Positions 1 through 10,228 of a stretch of 64,000 bases of DNA are shown piece by piece. The stretch is from Carposina sasakii (lineage: Eukaryota; Arthropoda; Insecta; Lepidoptera; Carposinidae), in assembly GCA_014607495.2 (NCBI GenBank), contig CP053159.1, forward strand, positions 11,415,501 to 11,479,500, in the 5' to 3' direction. How positions within the stretch are numbered: position 1 is the first letter of the stretch; each line of letters begins with the position of its first letter. The notes beneath the pieces are model-generated. The model was not told the DNA's origin and did not search any database. It worked only from the letters and a program-made list of their open reading frames with translations. The position numbers and the translations under genes were made by a program.

Positions 1-79
1 ATTTTGGAAATAGGTTCTCTATAGTGGGTTATTTATATAGCTTTTCCCTTAACATACCCCTTCTGTTACACCCTGTATA
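1..79. mobile_element. MITE-1, right arm only (cut by window start)
   Basis: The right half of a fold-back MITE (family 1). It matches the right arms at 2754-3017, 33731-33994 and 38643-38904, including the block ending TGTTACACCCTGTA. The left arm lies outside the window. Confidence 0.85.
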
Positions 80-566
80 ATCATCTCCTGAAAGCAAAGA
101 CGTATTTGTGCACTAGCCTTCTCTTCCGTAGGCAGGTAGGTATACCTAATATCTATAAGGAAAATACATCTTAACATACTGATAATAGGTAGTAGACAAA
201 TTTTGTCACAGGGGATTCCCAAGCAAGTGAACATGTTTTTAAGAAGTGTGAACATTTTATATGTCAATGACACTGTTACGATGTTTTATCTTTTACTTTA
301 TATTTTTTTTGTAATTTATACATTCAACTGCGCAAAGTATTGTCACAGACTAGCAACGCGCTCCATGCGTTGTATCTCTCCGTGTCGTGTAATATTATAT
401 TTATCTAGTTATAGTGTTTATTATTACTTTGCATCACATTGTATATATTAAGTATTTTTATATAATTTGTATGCTCTTATTTTAATTTATTGATACGTAC
501 ATGTATAAGATATATTTATATATTATATTATAGTATGTATTTATCTGTAAATATATTATATTCTGT
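80..566. other. AT-rich spacer, nothing recognised
   Basis: Very AT-rich DNA without a convincing coding frame, TIR or match to another part of the window. Confidence 0.6.
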
Positions 567-885
567 AAATTCTGTCACGTCAGCTCCCATTAGGTCCTTT
601 TGAAAATCAGCGCTGCTTGCATGGTAGGCACGCCTTACCTTGTTCTAACAGCATTCAGCTGAAAAGGGACCTATTTGGCGGTTGCACTTACACGGGACGT
701 GACTGCAGGGCTCCAAATACTGCACTGGCACTGTCCTTCCTGTTACTGTTCTTTTCTACATGTGTGTTCTTACCTGTTTGCCTACTCTTTTCTATTTCTA
801 CCCTATTCCCATTGTCTTGTTCTATGTTGTTGCTGTCCGAGTATGTGTAATTGTCAAATAAAATTCTATCTATTCTACTCTATAT
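567..885 (+). repeat. Retroposon-like repeat family E, copy 1
   Basis: About 320 bp that recurs at 28070-28392 in the same orientation. Shared marks are GACGTCAGC at the start, a central GGACGTGACTGCAGGGCTCC and a pyrimidine-rich 3' half ending CAAATAAA followed by TCTA repeats. An AATAAA-like signal followed by a simple-repeat tail suggests a SINE or the 3' end of a LINE. No tRNA-like A and B boxes were recognised, so the class is uncertain. Confidence 0.65.
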
Positions 886-892
886 AATGGCG

Positions 893-998
893 GCTATACA
901 CACTCGACGAGAGCCTTCTCGGCCGATCTTCTCAGCGAGATTTTGCTAGCAAGTCGCTAGCGTTACGCCGCGTAAAACGGTTCGTGCTTACCCCACAG
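893..998. repeat. Fragment related to the MITE at 17116-17239
   Basis: The segment around 945-995 shares TTTTGCTAGC, GTCGCTAGCGTTA, CGCCGCGTAAAA and TTCGTGCTTA with the MITE at 17116-17239. The left end is not clear. Confidence 0.5.
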
Positions 999-1195
999 AT
1001 TGATAGATTATCGACGAATACATGTAATCCAAAATGCATCCGCCAGATCGCAACAAAAACGACATTTGAATAGCTGTGGGTTAATCGCGCAAAACCGCAC
1101 TCGACTACCACACACAGGATAAGAGGTTTAGTAAATCTTCAAGCGTCCTTCACAATACTCACTAACTTTCACCTTATTCTTTTTTATTATTATCT

Positions 1196-1440
1196 GTTTC
1201 ATCATCATCATATTCCTGCCCTTATGCCATTTTTATGGGGTCGGCGCAATATGGTTTCTTTCTAAAGTCACAAAGTTTTAGCCATTGTTTTACGGCCGGC
1301 GGCCTGCCTGACGCCAACCTTTTTCGGGTATATAGCTAAGTGACAATTTTAGAAAATCCGTATATGAAATAAATTTAGTGGTACAGGCCTGAGACTGGGA
1401 TCGGACTCACGCCTTTTGACTGAAAATTAAAAGGTCTTGA
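1196..1440 (-). repeat. Composite of two repeat remnants, including a SINE-A head
   Basis: Positions 1196-1265 are the reverse complement of the ATG-tailed repeat that flanks the SINE at 27660-28003 (GCGCCGACCC, GGATAAGGGCAGG). Positions 1335-1425 match the tRNA-like head of SINE-A on the minus strand, with a B-box-like block near 1397-1415. Both are decayed. Confidence 0.6.
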
Positions 1441-1499
1441 AAGTAAATTACAACATTCCATGACTTGACTGTGGGATCCATGAGTAAATCCAGGAGAAA

Positions 1500-1690
1500 C
1501 ATATCACATTCACGACGGACGCTTGGTCACGGGTGTTTTCGAATCCCGGTAGGTGCAAACATTGATATGATGAATATTGATGTGTTGTTTCTGATTTTCT
1601 ATACTTATCTATGTATTTATATACCGTTGCTTAGTACCCACGACACAAGACCTATAGGGGACTAGGTGTGTGTGAGTGTGTGACTGTGTG
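1500..1690 (+). mobile_element. SINE-B copy
   Basis: A plus-strand copy of the SINE at 22930-23195. It retains a B-box-like block (TCGAATCCCGGTAGGTGCAA) followed by the family body (GATATGATGAATATTGATG, TTAGTACCCACGACACAAGA). It runs into a TG-rich stretch and then a long A run, consistent with a retroposon tail. Confidence 0.75.

Positions 1691-1692
<2 letters not shown>

Positions 1693-1755
<63 letters not shown>
1693..1755. repeat. Poly(A) run of 63 bases
   Basis: An uninterrupted run of A directly after the 3' side of the SINE-B copy. It may be an expanded retroposon tail. Exact length in homopolymers this long is unreliable. Confidence 0.9.
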
Positions 1756-1760
<5 letters not shown>

Positions 1761-1852
1761 GAGGGTGACGTTTCGGGGCTTCTGAGAGTGAGTCTAAATA
1801 TAGATGGTGTGAGTCAGACAGGTGACGTATGTCGACAATCTGCGAGAATGCA

Positions 1853-2191
1853 TACAGGGTGTAAGTGCCGACTTTAGACAATGATTCTGAGGTGAAAACT
1901 ACATAAAATTAATTTTTAAATTTTTTTTGGAAAAAAATAGCGTGGTTCGTTTAAGTAGGCCTTAAATAATAATATAAAAACAAAAGTTTAACCTATGGAT
2001 GATTTTCAAAAAAAGGTGAGCTTTAACCAATAAGTCCATTTAATTAGTCACAGGATCACCCGATACAAGTGGCGCGAAAACAAAAATTGCGGATAATCAA
2101 ATTAAAAATGCCATTCCTGCGAGTAATCGTCGTATAACTCAAATCAATGGTACTTGTTCAGTATTTGCCTGGCTGTCACATACAACTTGTA
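1853..2191. mobile_element. MITE-3 copy
   Basis: It begins TACAGGGTGTAAGTG and ends with the family's GTATTTGCCTGGCTGTCACA and a TTGTA end. The order of internal blocks (GTCACAGGATCACCCGATAC, CCTGCGAGTAATCGTCGTAT) matches the copies at 4887-5365 and 23981-24368. Confidence 0.75.
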
Positions 2192-2194
2192 TAG

Positions 2195-2753
2195 AACCTG
2201 TTCTATAGGCTTTCTTGCCGGCTTGATGTTGACATGAAGACGTTCTATTCCTCATGTACTAGCCCGCAGTCGCCTGCGATCTCTAATAGCCGCTCCTAGC
2301 TCAAATACCGCCGGCCGGAATTAGTTTAGAGCCGAATTTATATAGCCATTTAACGATTCCCAACAAGTTTAATCTGTGCGCGCAGAGTGAAAATGAGTCC
2401 TGTTATTCTAACCCCGGCGCCGGCTACGGTAGAATATTGCAGATCACGTTTTATGCCCTGTAAAACTGGTTTGAACTGGATATATAAATGGGATTAGACT
2501 ATCCACTGAAGTCTAATATTGTTCTTACCTAATAAATGGATTAAATTTGAATCCAGAAGAATAAAGGCTGACCTTTTATATAACCAAGGTATAGCTGAAA
2601 TATGACGTAATATTATAAGGATAAAAAAAAAAAAATTGCATTTCTGTCTCAAATAAAAGATTTTCATTCATTTAGTGCTCTACCAACAATAAAATTATAT
2701 AACCCTACAAAATCCGTACTAAGCCAACATGTATACGAACTTTGAGAATTTTA
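2195..2753. other. Unassigned spacer
   Basis: No coding frame, TIR pair or second copy in the window was recognised. It includes a short GC-richer patch near 2310-2440. Confidence 0.5.
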
Positions 2754-3017
2754 TACAGGGTGTAACAGAAAGGGTATGTTAAGCGAAAAGCTATGTAAAT
2801 AGCCCACTATAGAGATCCTATTTCCAAAATTTGAGACTCGAAATCACATTTTTATTTTTCATGTTTGTATGGACATTCCTGAGTTGTTTCGGAATTCTTC
2901 ATACTATCTGGAAAAATAAAAATGTGAATTTGAGTCTGAAATTTTGAAAATAGGTTCTCTATAGTGGGCTATTTACATAGCTTTTCGCTTAACATACCCC
3001 TTTTGTTACACTCTGTA
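2754..3017. mobile_element. MITE-1, full-length copy (264 bp)
   Basis: A fold-back element starting TACAGGGTGTAAC and ending GTTACACTCTGTA. The two halves are inverted copies of each other over almost the entire length, with landmarks GTATGTTAAGCGAAAAGC on the left and GCTTTTCGCTTAACATAC on the right. It is flanked by TA, the usual Tc1/mariner-type target. There is no coding capacity. Confidence 0.9.
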
Positions 3018-4328
3018 TAATACGAACGTTTATGAGATTTTTCTGCACCTAGTCTATACGAGTTAGAGTCGTGTGACACACAGCTAGTATTAAAATAAAA
3101 CTACCGCCAAATCTGAAACATACATGATTTATGTAACCAACCGGGGCGGCAGTTTACCAAACGCAATCCTAAATCTAGCCGATATATTTTATCGCAGGAT
3201 TTTGAAACTAAAACTGGAATGCTTTTTCATTTTTTTTTGTGATAGCATGTTGGCGATCCACTGCGTGTAGGGAGGTTGCAAAAAGGTCAAACTCGACTAC
3301 ATTTGGTTCAAATGGGTTTTAACGACACTCTGTCAATGTCAGTGCGCTGTCTGGCTTGGATTTTAACGATTTTACAGACACGGGCGGTAATTCAATTTGC
3401 GTTTGTCGTGTGGAAACTACCTATACGTGTATTACTAATAACGGCAGCATTCAGATGGTTCACAATCACACACGTCACCTTTACAACTCGACCCTAATGG
3501 AAATATTGCTATAAGAGTAAAATGATTTTGTCATACTAATCGCCAAACCTACTCGCATTTTATATCTAGAGTAGATTCTGTGTATCTTCTGTGTATCAGC
3601 AAAATACAGGTCCTCCTAGACAGAAACATTAGAATTAACAACTTTTCGAAAGCATTTTAAGAAGATTGACAGTTTAAATTATGGATTTTCATATTCGCCA
3701 AGTTTATCAAAAGTTCGACATAATTTAAAAGCTTTTTCATGTACTTAATTGTGTAAAGGCTCTGTATAGGGTATTATATTTTAATGTCTTATATTTAAAG
3801 ATATATTTATAACCAGTGACGTTTTTAAAGTTCTAAATAAAGTTACGTAGTGCGAGTTAGAGATGGTCTACTCCAAGTGCCCGGACCGAATACGAAACGC
3901 GTATGTATAAGCAATCTTGTAAGAAATTGTAAAACAACAGTGTAATTTTGGAGTTAATAAATTACATAAAAATAAATGATTTGGATTATTTTTCAATTAA
4001 CATAATTATACACACGTAGACACAGCTGTGTTCCCGAAATGGGCTAGCTAGAACTGCAGGATCATAAAGGAAGTCCCACAGCTTCGTTCAGCATAGCGGG
4101 GTCAGACATTAAAGATCAGTGACAAGATGACTGAGAGAATGCTTGAGTTTCTTAATAGGACCCACGATATGCGCGGAAGGAGATGCAGTTGATGTATTCT
4201 AAGGAAGCCCTGCATCAGCACAGGACTTTTAAATTGGTGCATTAGTTATGGATAAACAAATACAATGTTGTTTATTAGTTAACACACCGTTCCAGCTGAT
4301 TTGTGTTTATTTCTCTTTAGATATGAAA
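3018..4328. other. Unassigned spacer
   Basis: No convincing coding frame. A short block at about 4019-4065 (CAGCTGTGTTCCCGAAATG) recurs in similar form at 15515-15560 and, reversed, at 35524-35575, so part of this spacer is an old interspersed repeat. Confidence 0.5.
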
Positions 4329-4540
4329 AAACCCGACTGCTTAAAAAAGAACCAAATGTACATAATAAAAAAAAAACAAAAGCAAGCACTTAGGTCCGGT
4401 GGTCTATTCCTATTGAAGATATATAATTCGTAGGCTCCATGAAATATTATTAGCTGTCAGATAATGGATCCCGACTGTTCAGTTGTTATGTTACGATCAT
4501 TAGAAAATATTTTACGTATTTTAGTTTTACTCGTACTTAT
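4329..4540 (+). repeat. Repeat family G, copy 1
   Basis: Shares AACCCGACTGC, AAAGAACCAAATGTACATAA, AAGCACTTAG plus TCCGGTGGTCTA, GACTGTTCAGTTGTTATGTT and ATTAGAAAATATTTTA with an inverted copy at 58740-58965. The blocks are not in the same order in both copies, so one copy is rearranged or two neighbouring repeats travel together. Confidence 0.6.
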
Positions 4541-4547
4541 TACAAGA

Positions 4548-4790
4548 CTAGTGGACGCCCGCGACTACGTCCGCGTGGACAACAAAAAAAAAAACAAAAT
4601 ATCGAAATTATTCGGGATAAAAACATTTTTCCGGGATAAAAAGTAGCCTATATGTTAAGTGGGACCTGTCCACAATATATTCCTGAAAACTGCATCGAAA
4701 TCGGTTCAGCCGTTTCTGAGATTAGCGTGCACAAACGCACAGACAAACAGACAAAAATTCCAAAAATCATTGTTTTGGGTACTATTGCGT
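4548..4790 (-). mobile_element. Nonautonomous Helitron, degenerate copy
   Basis: Begins CTAGTGGACGCCCGCGAC, the reverse complement of the Helitron 3' end (hairpin plus CTAG) also seen at 43080-43270 and 62796-63115. The rest (GGGATAAAAAGTAGCCTATA, TCGGTTCAGCCGTTTCTG) fits the body of these elements, but the expected 5' TC end is missing where family D sequence abuts. Confidence 0.65.
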
Positions 4791-4842
4791 TATAAAATTA
4801 TTAATAAAGAAATGGAAAAAATTCCTCACCCGGGTAATTCTG
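4790..4842 (-). repeat. Family D fragment (tail only)
   Basis: Matches the tail of family D in reverse (TTATAAAATTATTAATAAAG, AAATGGAAAAAATT) and the edge of its tRNA-like part (CACCCGGGT). Confidence 0.65.
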
Positions 4843-4886
4843 CATTCCGCGTGTCAAACCACTATTATTCTTAATATTTTTTCTTA

Positions 4887-5365
4887 TACAGGGTGTGGGT
4901 GACAGTCAGGCAAATACTGAAATCCTGAACAAGTACCATTGTGTCGAGTTATAAGACGATGTTATTACTCGCAGGAAATGTATTTTTGATTTGATTATCA
5001 GTAATCTTTGCTCTCCGCGCCAATTGTATTGAGCGATCCTGTGACTAATTAAATGGGCTTATTAGTTATTATGTGACACATTGCTGTTTTTTGGATCACT
5101 TGTGACTCTCCATTAGGGTTGATCAGTTATTTGAACTTTTTGAGGGCAACTTTTTTTAAAATCATCTTTTGGTTAAAAAATATTTTTTAAGTCATTACCT
5201 AAGGCCTAATTTTAAACGAACAAAATTAATTTTCTCCTGAAAATATGACAAAAATGTCGGAAGATTTTGGAATTTTCCTGCGAAAATTTTCAGTGTTTTC
5301 CGCCTCAGAATCATGGTCTGAAGTCATGGTATCAATATTTGCCTGGCTGTCACAAATACCCTGTA
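4887..5365. mobile_element. MITE-3, longest copy
   Basis: Starts TACAGGGTGTGGGTGACAG and ends GGCTGTCACAAATACCCTGTA, so the terminal 30 bases form an imperfect TIR that includes CAGGCAAATA and its complement. It is flanked by TA. No transposase frame. Confidence 0.85.
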
Positions 5366-5394
5366 TATCTTCTATGTACAGACAGCGATCCGTT

Positions 5395-5771
5395 ACATTT
5401 TAACCGACTTCAAAAAAAGGAGGAGGTTCTCAATTCGTCAGTATGTATAATATATATTTTTTTATGTATGTTCACCGATATTTCCGTCAAATATAGACGC
5501 ATTTTAAAATTTTTTTTGTTGGATAGAGTTCACTTCTGAGGTGGTCCCATTTTCACCAGGATCTGATGATGGGATCCAGGAGAAATCTAGGGCAACCACC
5601 GAAAATTGTAAGCTCGTATGGTGCTTTTGTTACGTAATCATGTCTTACTCAGGTATATTTATTGATTTATTATTAAATATTTTAGGACTTAAAATTAGGT
5701 ACAACGTCCCACAAAACTGCTTGCGCCGTTTGACTGTGGGATCCGTGATTAATATTATATACTATATGTAC
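5395..5771. repeat. Probable interspersed repeat, one main copy here
   Basis: Begins ACCGACTTCAAAAAAAGGAG and contains CAGGATCTGATGATGGGATC, phrases I recall as common in lepidopteran genomes. Only short echoes occur elsewhere here (7182, 1470). The assignment rests on memory of family style rather than on a second copy. Confidence 0.4.
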
Positions 5772-5936
5772 TAGAGTGCGTTTCACCGTATAGCTTCCAT
5801 GGAAGATGGCGCCCGTTACTATGTGCATGACCGCATTCTTTGTATTACTGCCTTGTCACTGATTACTGCATACAAAAAATGTTAGTTCTGAAATCAGGCT
5901 TAGGAACTATTCTGTGAAACGGATGACAATTATTCT
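5772..5936. mobile_element. MITE family H, copy 1
   Basis: Starts TAGAGTGCGTTTCACCG and ends CTGTGAAACGGATGA, an imperfect short TIR. It shares GTTACTATGTG, GCATACAAAAAATGTTAGTT and GAAATCAGGC with 18041-18175. Confidence 0.65.
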
Positions 5937-5982
5937 ATATAAGTATATTAAAGTACGATTGTTAACTGATTATTAAATTATA

Positions 5983-6095
5983 AAATTATTAATAAAGAAA
6001 TGGAAAAAATTCTTCACCCGAGTTGGGAATCGAACCCACGACCACTGCAAACCGTGCCAGCCGCTCTAACCACTGAGCTACCGTCACTCGAGTAT
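5983..6095 (-). repeat. Family D repeat with tRNA-like segment
   Basis: On the minus strand it reads GGTAGCTCAGTGGTTAGAGC (A-box-like), a variable middle, GGGTTCGATTCC (B-box-like), then the TTTCTTTATTAATAATTTTA tail. The tRNA-like part holds about 70 bases but belongs to a dispersed family with a fixed AT-rich 3' tail, so it is a repeat and not a tRNA gene. Confidence 0.75.
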
Positions 6096-6544
6096 ATAAG
6101 AATTTGAGTTTAGATACAAGCAGATAGGACCATTATATAAGGCGTCGTTTTTCATGAGCTTCTCCATAATAATTGGGACAACTACCTATGGAATAGTATT
6201 ACATGAATAAATTGTTAATTGAAGAAATAAGTATTTGTGTTTTAGGGTTTCCGGTGATTTTACACATTTTAAATAGAATAATCTTTTTACCTAGTTTGGT
6301 TAGTTACAATTTAAGCTACAATATAGTTTTACGGAGTAATTCAAGAGGGGTCTACTAGGAATTTGTAGATACTTGGGTGCTTATTGGGACAATACCAAGA
6401 GGCATATGAAATCATATATGAATGACTCATATTTTCACCAAATCATGCATTTGTCAATTGGCGTAGTGTTAGTTGATTGTGGAAACTCGAATATTATGGG
6501 TTCAGAAGGCGAGTAAGGTCTCTGTTTAAAAGATTTATCCTGAC
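6096..6544. other. Unassigned AT-rich spacer
   Basis: No coding frame or repeat partner recognised. Confidence 0.5.
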
Positions 6545-6800
6545 CATTTGACTACGACACCTGCTCAGCTGCTGTTGCGTCCGCGACACGGGGAGCTTGC
6601 CGCAGCGCACCGTCAGGCTCACCAGCTAGCACGCCGGGCCGCAGCCCGAGCCCTTTTTCGCGCGTGCGTTGACACTTTCTATCTTCTTTGGCCTTTGGGA
6701 GGTAGCCCTGAAGTACGCCCGGGGGAAGACCCTTTCCTCATCTACGCGCCGGAGTGAACGAAACAGCCCCCCCTCTGCCTTGCCTTCGCCGGCCGGAGAG
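6545..6800 (-). repeat. GC-rich repeat block, copy 1
   Basis: Clearly GC-richer than its surroundings. Its right half matches, in inverted orientation, 62600-62760: GGGAGGTAGC, CCCGGGGGA, CCTCATCT, GCGCCGGAGTGA and TGCCTTGCCTTCGCCGGCCGG occur in the same order. It may be the 3' end of an unidentified LINE. The 69-residue open frame inside it is not supported as a gene. Confidence 0.6.
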
Positions 6801-6888
6801 TCTAGCTTGACCTAGGAGTTAGGGGACTACAATTGGTCTGGAAACTTATATGGGGCTACTTATACCTACTCCTGATGGTATGAAATTT

Positions 6889-7125
6889 GTATACAGCTGT
6901 TTTTTCGTTGCCAAATTAAGGGTACCTCTAGTACCACTTGTTTATTTTTTTGATAAGTACCTTGATCAAATTTATAGGTAGTGTTTATGCTAGTCATAGA
7001 CATGTGACAAAATCTTGTAATGTGCAATGCATCATGGATAATATTTAGAATGGTATGCTCCCATGATCGTGGTGATGAGGAGATTACGTAGTTTCGGGAA
7101 CGTTGACGACCAAAAATTACATAAA
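6889..7125. mobile_element. MITE-2, decayed copy
   Basis: Retains the family start (TTTTTTCGTTGCCA), the middle (GTGTTTATGCTAGT) and the end (GGGAACGTTGACGACCAAAA) in correct order, with deletions and substitutions. Confidence 0.7.
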
Positions 7126-7519
7126 CCATCTATTTAAGTCCACAACGCATTAACACAACTAAAAATCCAGTATGATTTAAATTAACCGACTTCAAACTCC
7201 CTACTAATCTTATTAAAATCAACTTACTAGTCATCTTTAACTATTTAAATATTTATAATTATAACTTATTTTTTGTCGGTGCGCCAAACAAATAAATGTA
7301 ATTAAGAAAACACCGTAGTAAAACGAATAGGCATTATATATTACATAACAAAAACGGTAGGCATTAGAATATAAAAGCCAGCCTCATGACAAAATCTTAA
7401 TTAGCTCAGTTAACATTACCCAAAAAAAAACTGATTTGACAAGTATTTTATGAAGAAAACCTTCCTCTTTACACTTTCGGTCCCCTTTTTCGGCAAATGC
7501 AACAGTCTAACTCATATAC

Positions 7520-7609
7520 AGACACTTCCCAGGTAATGGAAAATTGATCATGATGATAAGGAGATTCTAGATTTCGGGAACGTTGACGACCAAAAATCAC
7601 CCTGTATAT
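7520..7609. mobile_element. MITE-2, right-end fragment
   Basis: Matches the last 90 bp of MITE-2: CAGACACTTCCCAGG, GGGAACGTTGACGACCAAAA and a terminal CACCCTGTATA. Confidence 0.7.
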
Positions 7610-8501
7610 TTTTCCTTTCCCTATCTTTTTCTTTAGGTGGCGGTCATTCATTCTCAGTATTTTATGGATCGGATTAAGTAGGAAATCATTACTAAATGTA
7701 CAAGTAAAGGCGTAAAAAAGTAACATACAAGTAGATCAATAACTATAAAAGTTACTGTATATTTTGCGTCTGTGAAAATTTACATCGGCGAGCCGCAAAA
7801 ACAAAACACACCTCTCATTCTCTATGCTGTCGCCATACCCACGCGACATGCTCGCAGCGACGGCTAGGGGAACAGAGCGGGCAGGGTTAACGCGTTTCTA
7901 TTGGTGTTACTTTTGGAGATGTGTGGGTGACCACTATTACCCGCTGACTCTCATTACCCGATCTTTCCCTAACCCTCAAAACAATAATAAAAAAACAGCC
8001 ATCTTGGAAAACTTTATGTCTCTTGTTTGAAGATTAGTGAACAAAGGAAGAAGTTTTACCGAATCACATTTTATTTACGAAAAATCTGCAATATTTTGCC
8101 AGAATCTGGAACACTGAAGGAGAGTAAAAGAAATCGGCTGGTAGCTCAATTCGTGTGCTCTATATTCCTTCCTTTTTATCGGTGTTCGATTCTTATGATA
8201 AAATAATTATCTAAAGGATAGTAGTTGATCTACCGATAATAGTTTAAGATAGTAGATAATCTACCGATACCATTTTCCTAATGGTTTCCAATACAGAGGT
8301 AGTTGTATACGCTTTTATTAGCTGTACCTGTAGCATAAAATTCCAACTATATAATAAAAATATTCCATACTTTGTTCGTTACAATGAAACTGTTAAAAGA
8401 TGTTTGAAAACAGATAAATGGTTTATCTTTATTTCAAACAGTCTACCTAGTCTAATACTCGTAGGTACCTATTATGTAATTTAGTACCACTTTGACATAC
8501 C
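7610..8501. other. Unassigned spacer
   Basis: No supported gene. The open frames here (for example 7824-8030) have no recognisable domain. A short tandem echo of TAGTAGTTGATCTACCGAT lies at 8220-8270. Confidence 0.5.
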
Positions 8502-8507
8502 AAATGA
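8502..8507. repeat. Target-site duplication, left (AAATGA)
   Basis: AAATGA lies directly left of the LTR element and again at 13867-13872 directly right of it. Flanking bases extend the match to CCAAATGA, so the exact duplication length (6-8) cannot be fixed. Confidence 0.8.
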
Positions 8508-9360
8508 TGAAACGCTGTCCCCTTCTTCCCCTATTACAGGCAAGAAGTGGACAGGTCCAGTTAATGAATTTAAAACAAAAGAAAAATACGGTAAAACTAA
8601 GTGATTAAAATAAAAAACAATTTATGAACACGAGACTAATTTATTAAAGTAACGCGATAACAGGTCGTGGGTGACTAATCCTGGTTTCTCCGATAAATAT
8701 TAAAATTGTTTACAAAGTAGGCACGTAACTTTGGCGAGACGTATCCCCGGTAGCAGCAGAGGCAGTGATGCGAAATGTCCGCCGGGATGCTCGGCAGGTG
8801 TGGGTGAGCTCGGCGGGCAATTCCCGTTCGGTAATATTCGGCAAATCCAATTCCGAACGAAAACCAATTCCGAACGAAATCCAATTCCGAACTAAATCCT
8901 AATCCGGACGTAATCCTAATCCGGACGTAATCGCCACCGAACCTAGTTCGAAGTGGCGACACTTATCACAGATTAAATTATTGAGTTGCACTATGGCGAC
9001 TATTTGAGTTGCAAAACAGCAGAAAGTAATATTTATAATAGGTAAGGAACGAGGAATTAACTTAGGCTTCAAAATAGTTCCTAATCCTCTGAGACAAACT
9101 TTGGTAATGCTGGCGACCGCGCGATCGAGGCAACAGCCTTGTACGTACCGAGCCGCACGGTTATTGACCTCAGCCTAGAATGGCCTTGCCATTAGTTAAT
9201 ATTTTAATATCCCCGCCCGGCGTAAATTTTAGAGATTTTATTACCATAAAAGGTAATCTTGGTGCCAAAAAGACGAAATTCCGGCTAGACTGGCAACGCC
9301 CAAAACGTTTTTGAAATAAAACGACGGCACCATGTCGCGGGAATTTTGAACAACGCGACA
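8508..9360 (-). repeat. 3' LTR (853 bp)
   Basis: Nearly identical to 13014-13866. On the element strand it starts TGTCGCGTTG and ends CGTTTCA, giving the usual TG...CA ends. The LTR contains an internal short-repeat zone and a 95-codon open frame in both copies, which I regard as chance. Confidence 0.95.
8848..8937. repeat. Short tandem repeats inside the LTR
   Basis: Imperfect units of about 16-18 bases, variants of AATTCCGAACGAAATCC and then CCTAATCCGGACGTAAT. The same array sits in the other LTR at about 13354-13443. Tandem motifs in LTRs often lie in enhancer regions; that role is inference. Confidence 0.75.
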
Positions 9361-9372
9361 TTGCCCCCCCTC
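9361..9372 (-). promoter_or_regulatory. Polypurine tract
   Basis: On the element strand this reads CGAGGGGGGGCAA directly before the 3' LTR. A purine run at this position primes plus-strand DNA synthesis in LTR elements. Confidence 0.85.
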
Positions 9373-9670
9373 GACAGAAAGGTTTTTAGGCGTAGAAGAC
9401 GACGATAAAACCGCCAAGGACGAAGGAGTTAAAAAAAACCTCGGAAACACTCATCAACATACATACGATCCATACATACCATCATCAATCATACATCATA
9501 TTCATACTATGTGGGAGTTGCTGAAATTGCAATCACACTTACTCTGACACAATAGAGATCAGAACTAGAATATTATTAGGCTGACTCTTGACAAGTGATC
9601 CTAGAACGAAATTTTGTCCTTAACGATAAGATTCGAGAACAATATAGCGATGCCCAGAAGATTAAATATA
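9373..9670 (-). other. Noncoding stretch where integrase should be
   Basis: Lies between the pol stop codon and the polypurine tract. It contains no zinc-binding HHCC pattern or DDE catalytic core and stops occur in all frames. Its length is far too short for an integrase of 300 or more residues. It has simple CATACATA-like repeats near 9460-9510. Confidence 0.8.
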
Positions 9671-10228
9671 TTAGTTAGGTGCACGGGACAAGGCATCCGG
9701 AATGATGTTATCTTTGCCCTTACGATGAACAATGACGAAATCAAATCCTGACAATCTAACCCCCCAACGAGCCAAGCGACCTGTAGGATTTGATAAGGAC
9801 AAAAACCACTTCAACGCTGAATGATCAGTGATGACGGTGAATGTTTTCCCGTTCTCAATATAGCATCGCCAATGCTCCAAAGCCACAAGTACTGCAAGTG
9901 CTTCTCGTTCTGTAACGCTGTAATTGCGTTCAGCACCCGACAGTGATCTGCTCATGAAAGCGATTGGACGTTCAATACCATCTACCATTTGAGTCAACAT
10001 GCCGCCTATACCATAATTACTGGCATCAGTGTGAACCTGAAATGGTAAATCAAATTTTGGACAACTAAGTATGGGAGTACTCCCTAAACAACCTTTTAAC
10101 TTCTGGAACGAATTTTCAGGAAGCTGAAAACGGTCCACTTGAAAGGTGGTGCATTTTTCCTTGATGACGTTAAGGCATTTAATGGACCAGCAATGGTGCT
10201 GAATTGAGGTATGAAACGACGATACCAC
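9671..10228 (-). pseudogene. pol fragment: RNase H domain
   Basis: The third pol segment. From about residue 30 it carries the end of the RT connection (FQKLKGCLGSTPIL), then RNase H with HTDASNYGIGG, the REALAVLVALEHWRCY helix and TDHSALKWF, and ends DALSRAPN just before a stop. RNase H removes the RNA strand during reverse transcription. The first 30 or so residues of the open frame are out-of-frame reading of the RT region and are not real protein. It joins the upstream RT segment through a -1 frame change near 10130-10142, best explained by one base missing in a T run. In intact Ty3/gypsy elements the protein continues into integrase after this point. Confidence 0.93.

Noticed and set aside
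1609..1881. Minus-strand open frame with a run of 21 phenylalanines
   Set aside because: It is the translation of the 63-base A run and flanking SINE-B; no coding gene.
8675..8962. 95-codon open frame present in both LTRs
   Set aside because: It is duplicated only because the LTRs are duplicated; composition follows the short tandem repeats and no domain is seen.
9361..9670. An envelope or integrase gene downstream of RNase H
   Set aside because: The interval is about 300 bp with stops in all frames; no integrase or envelope motif.
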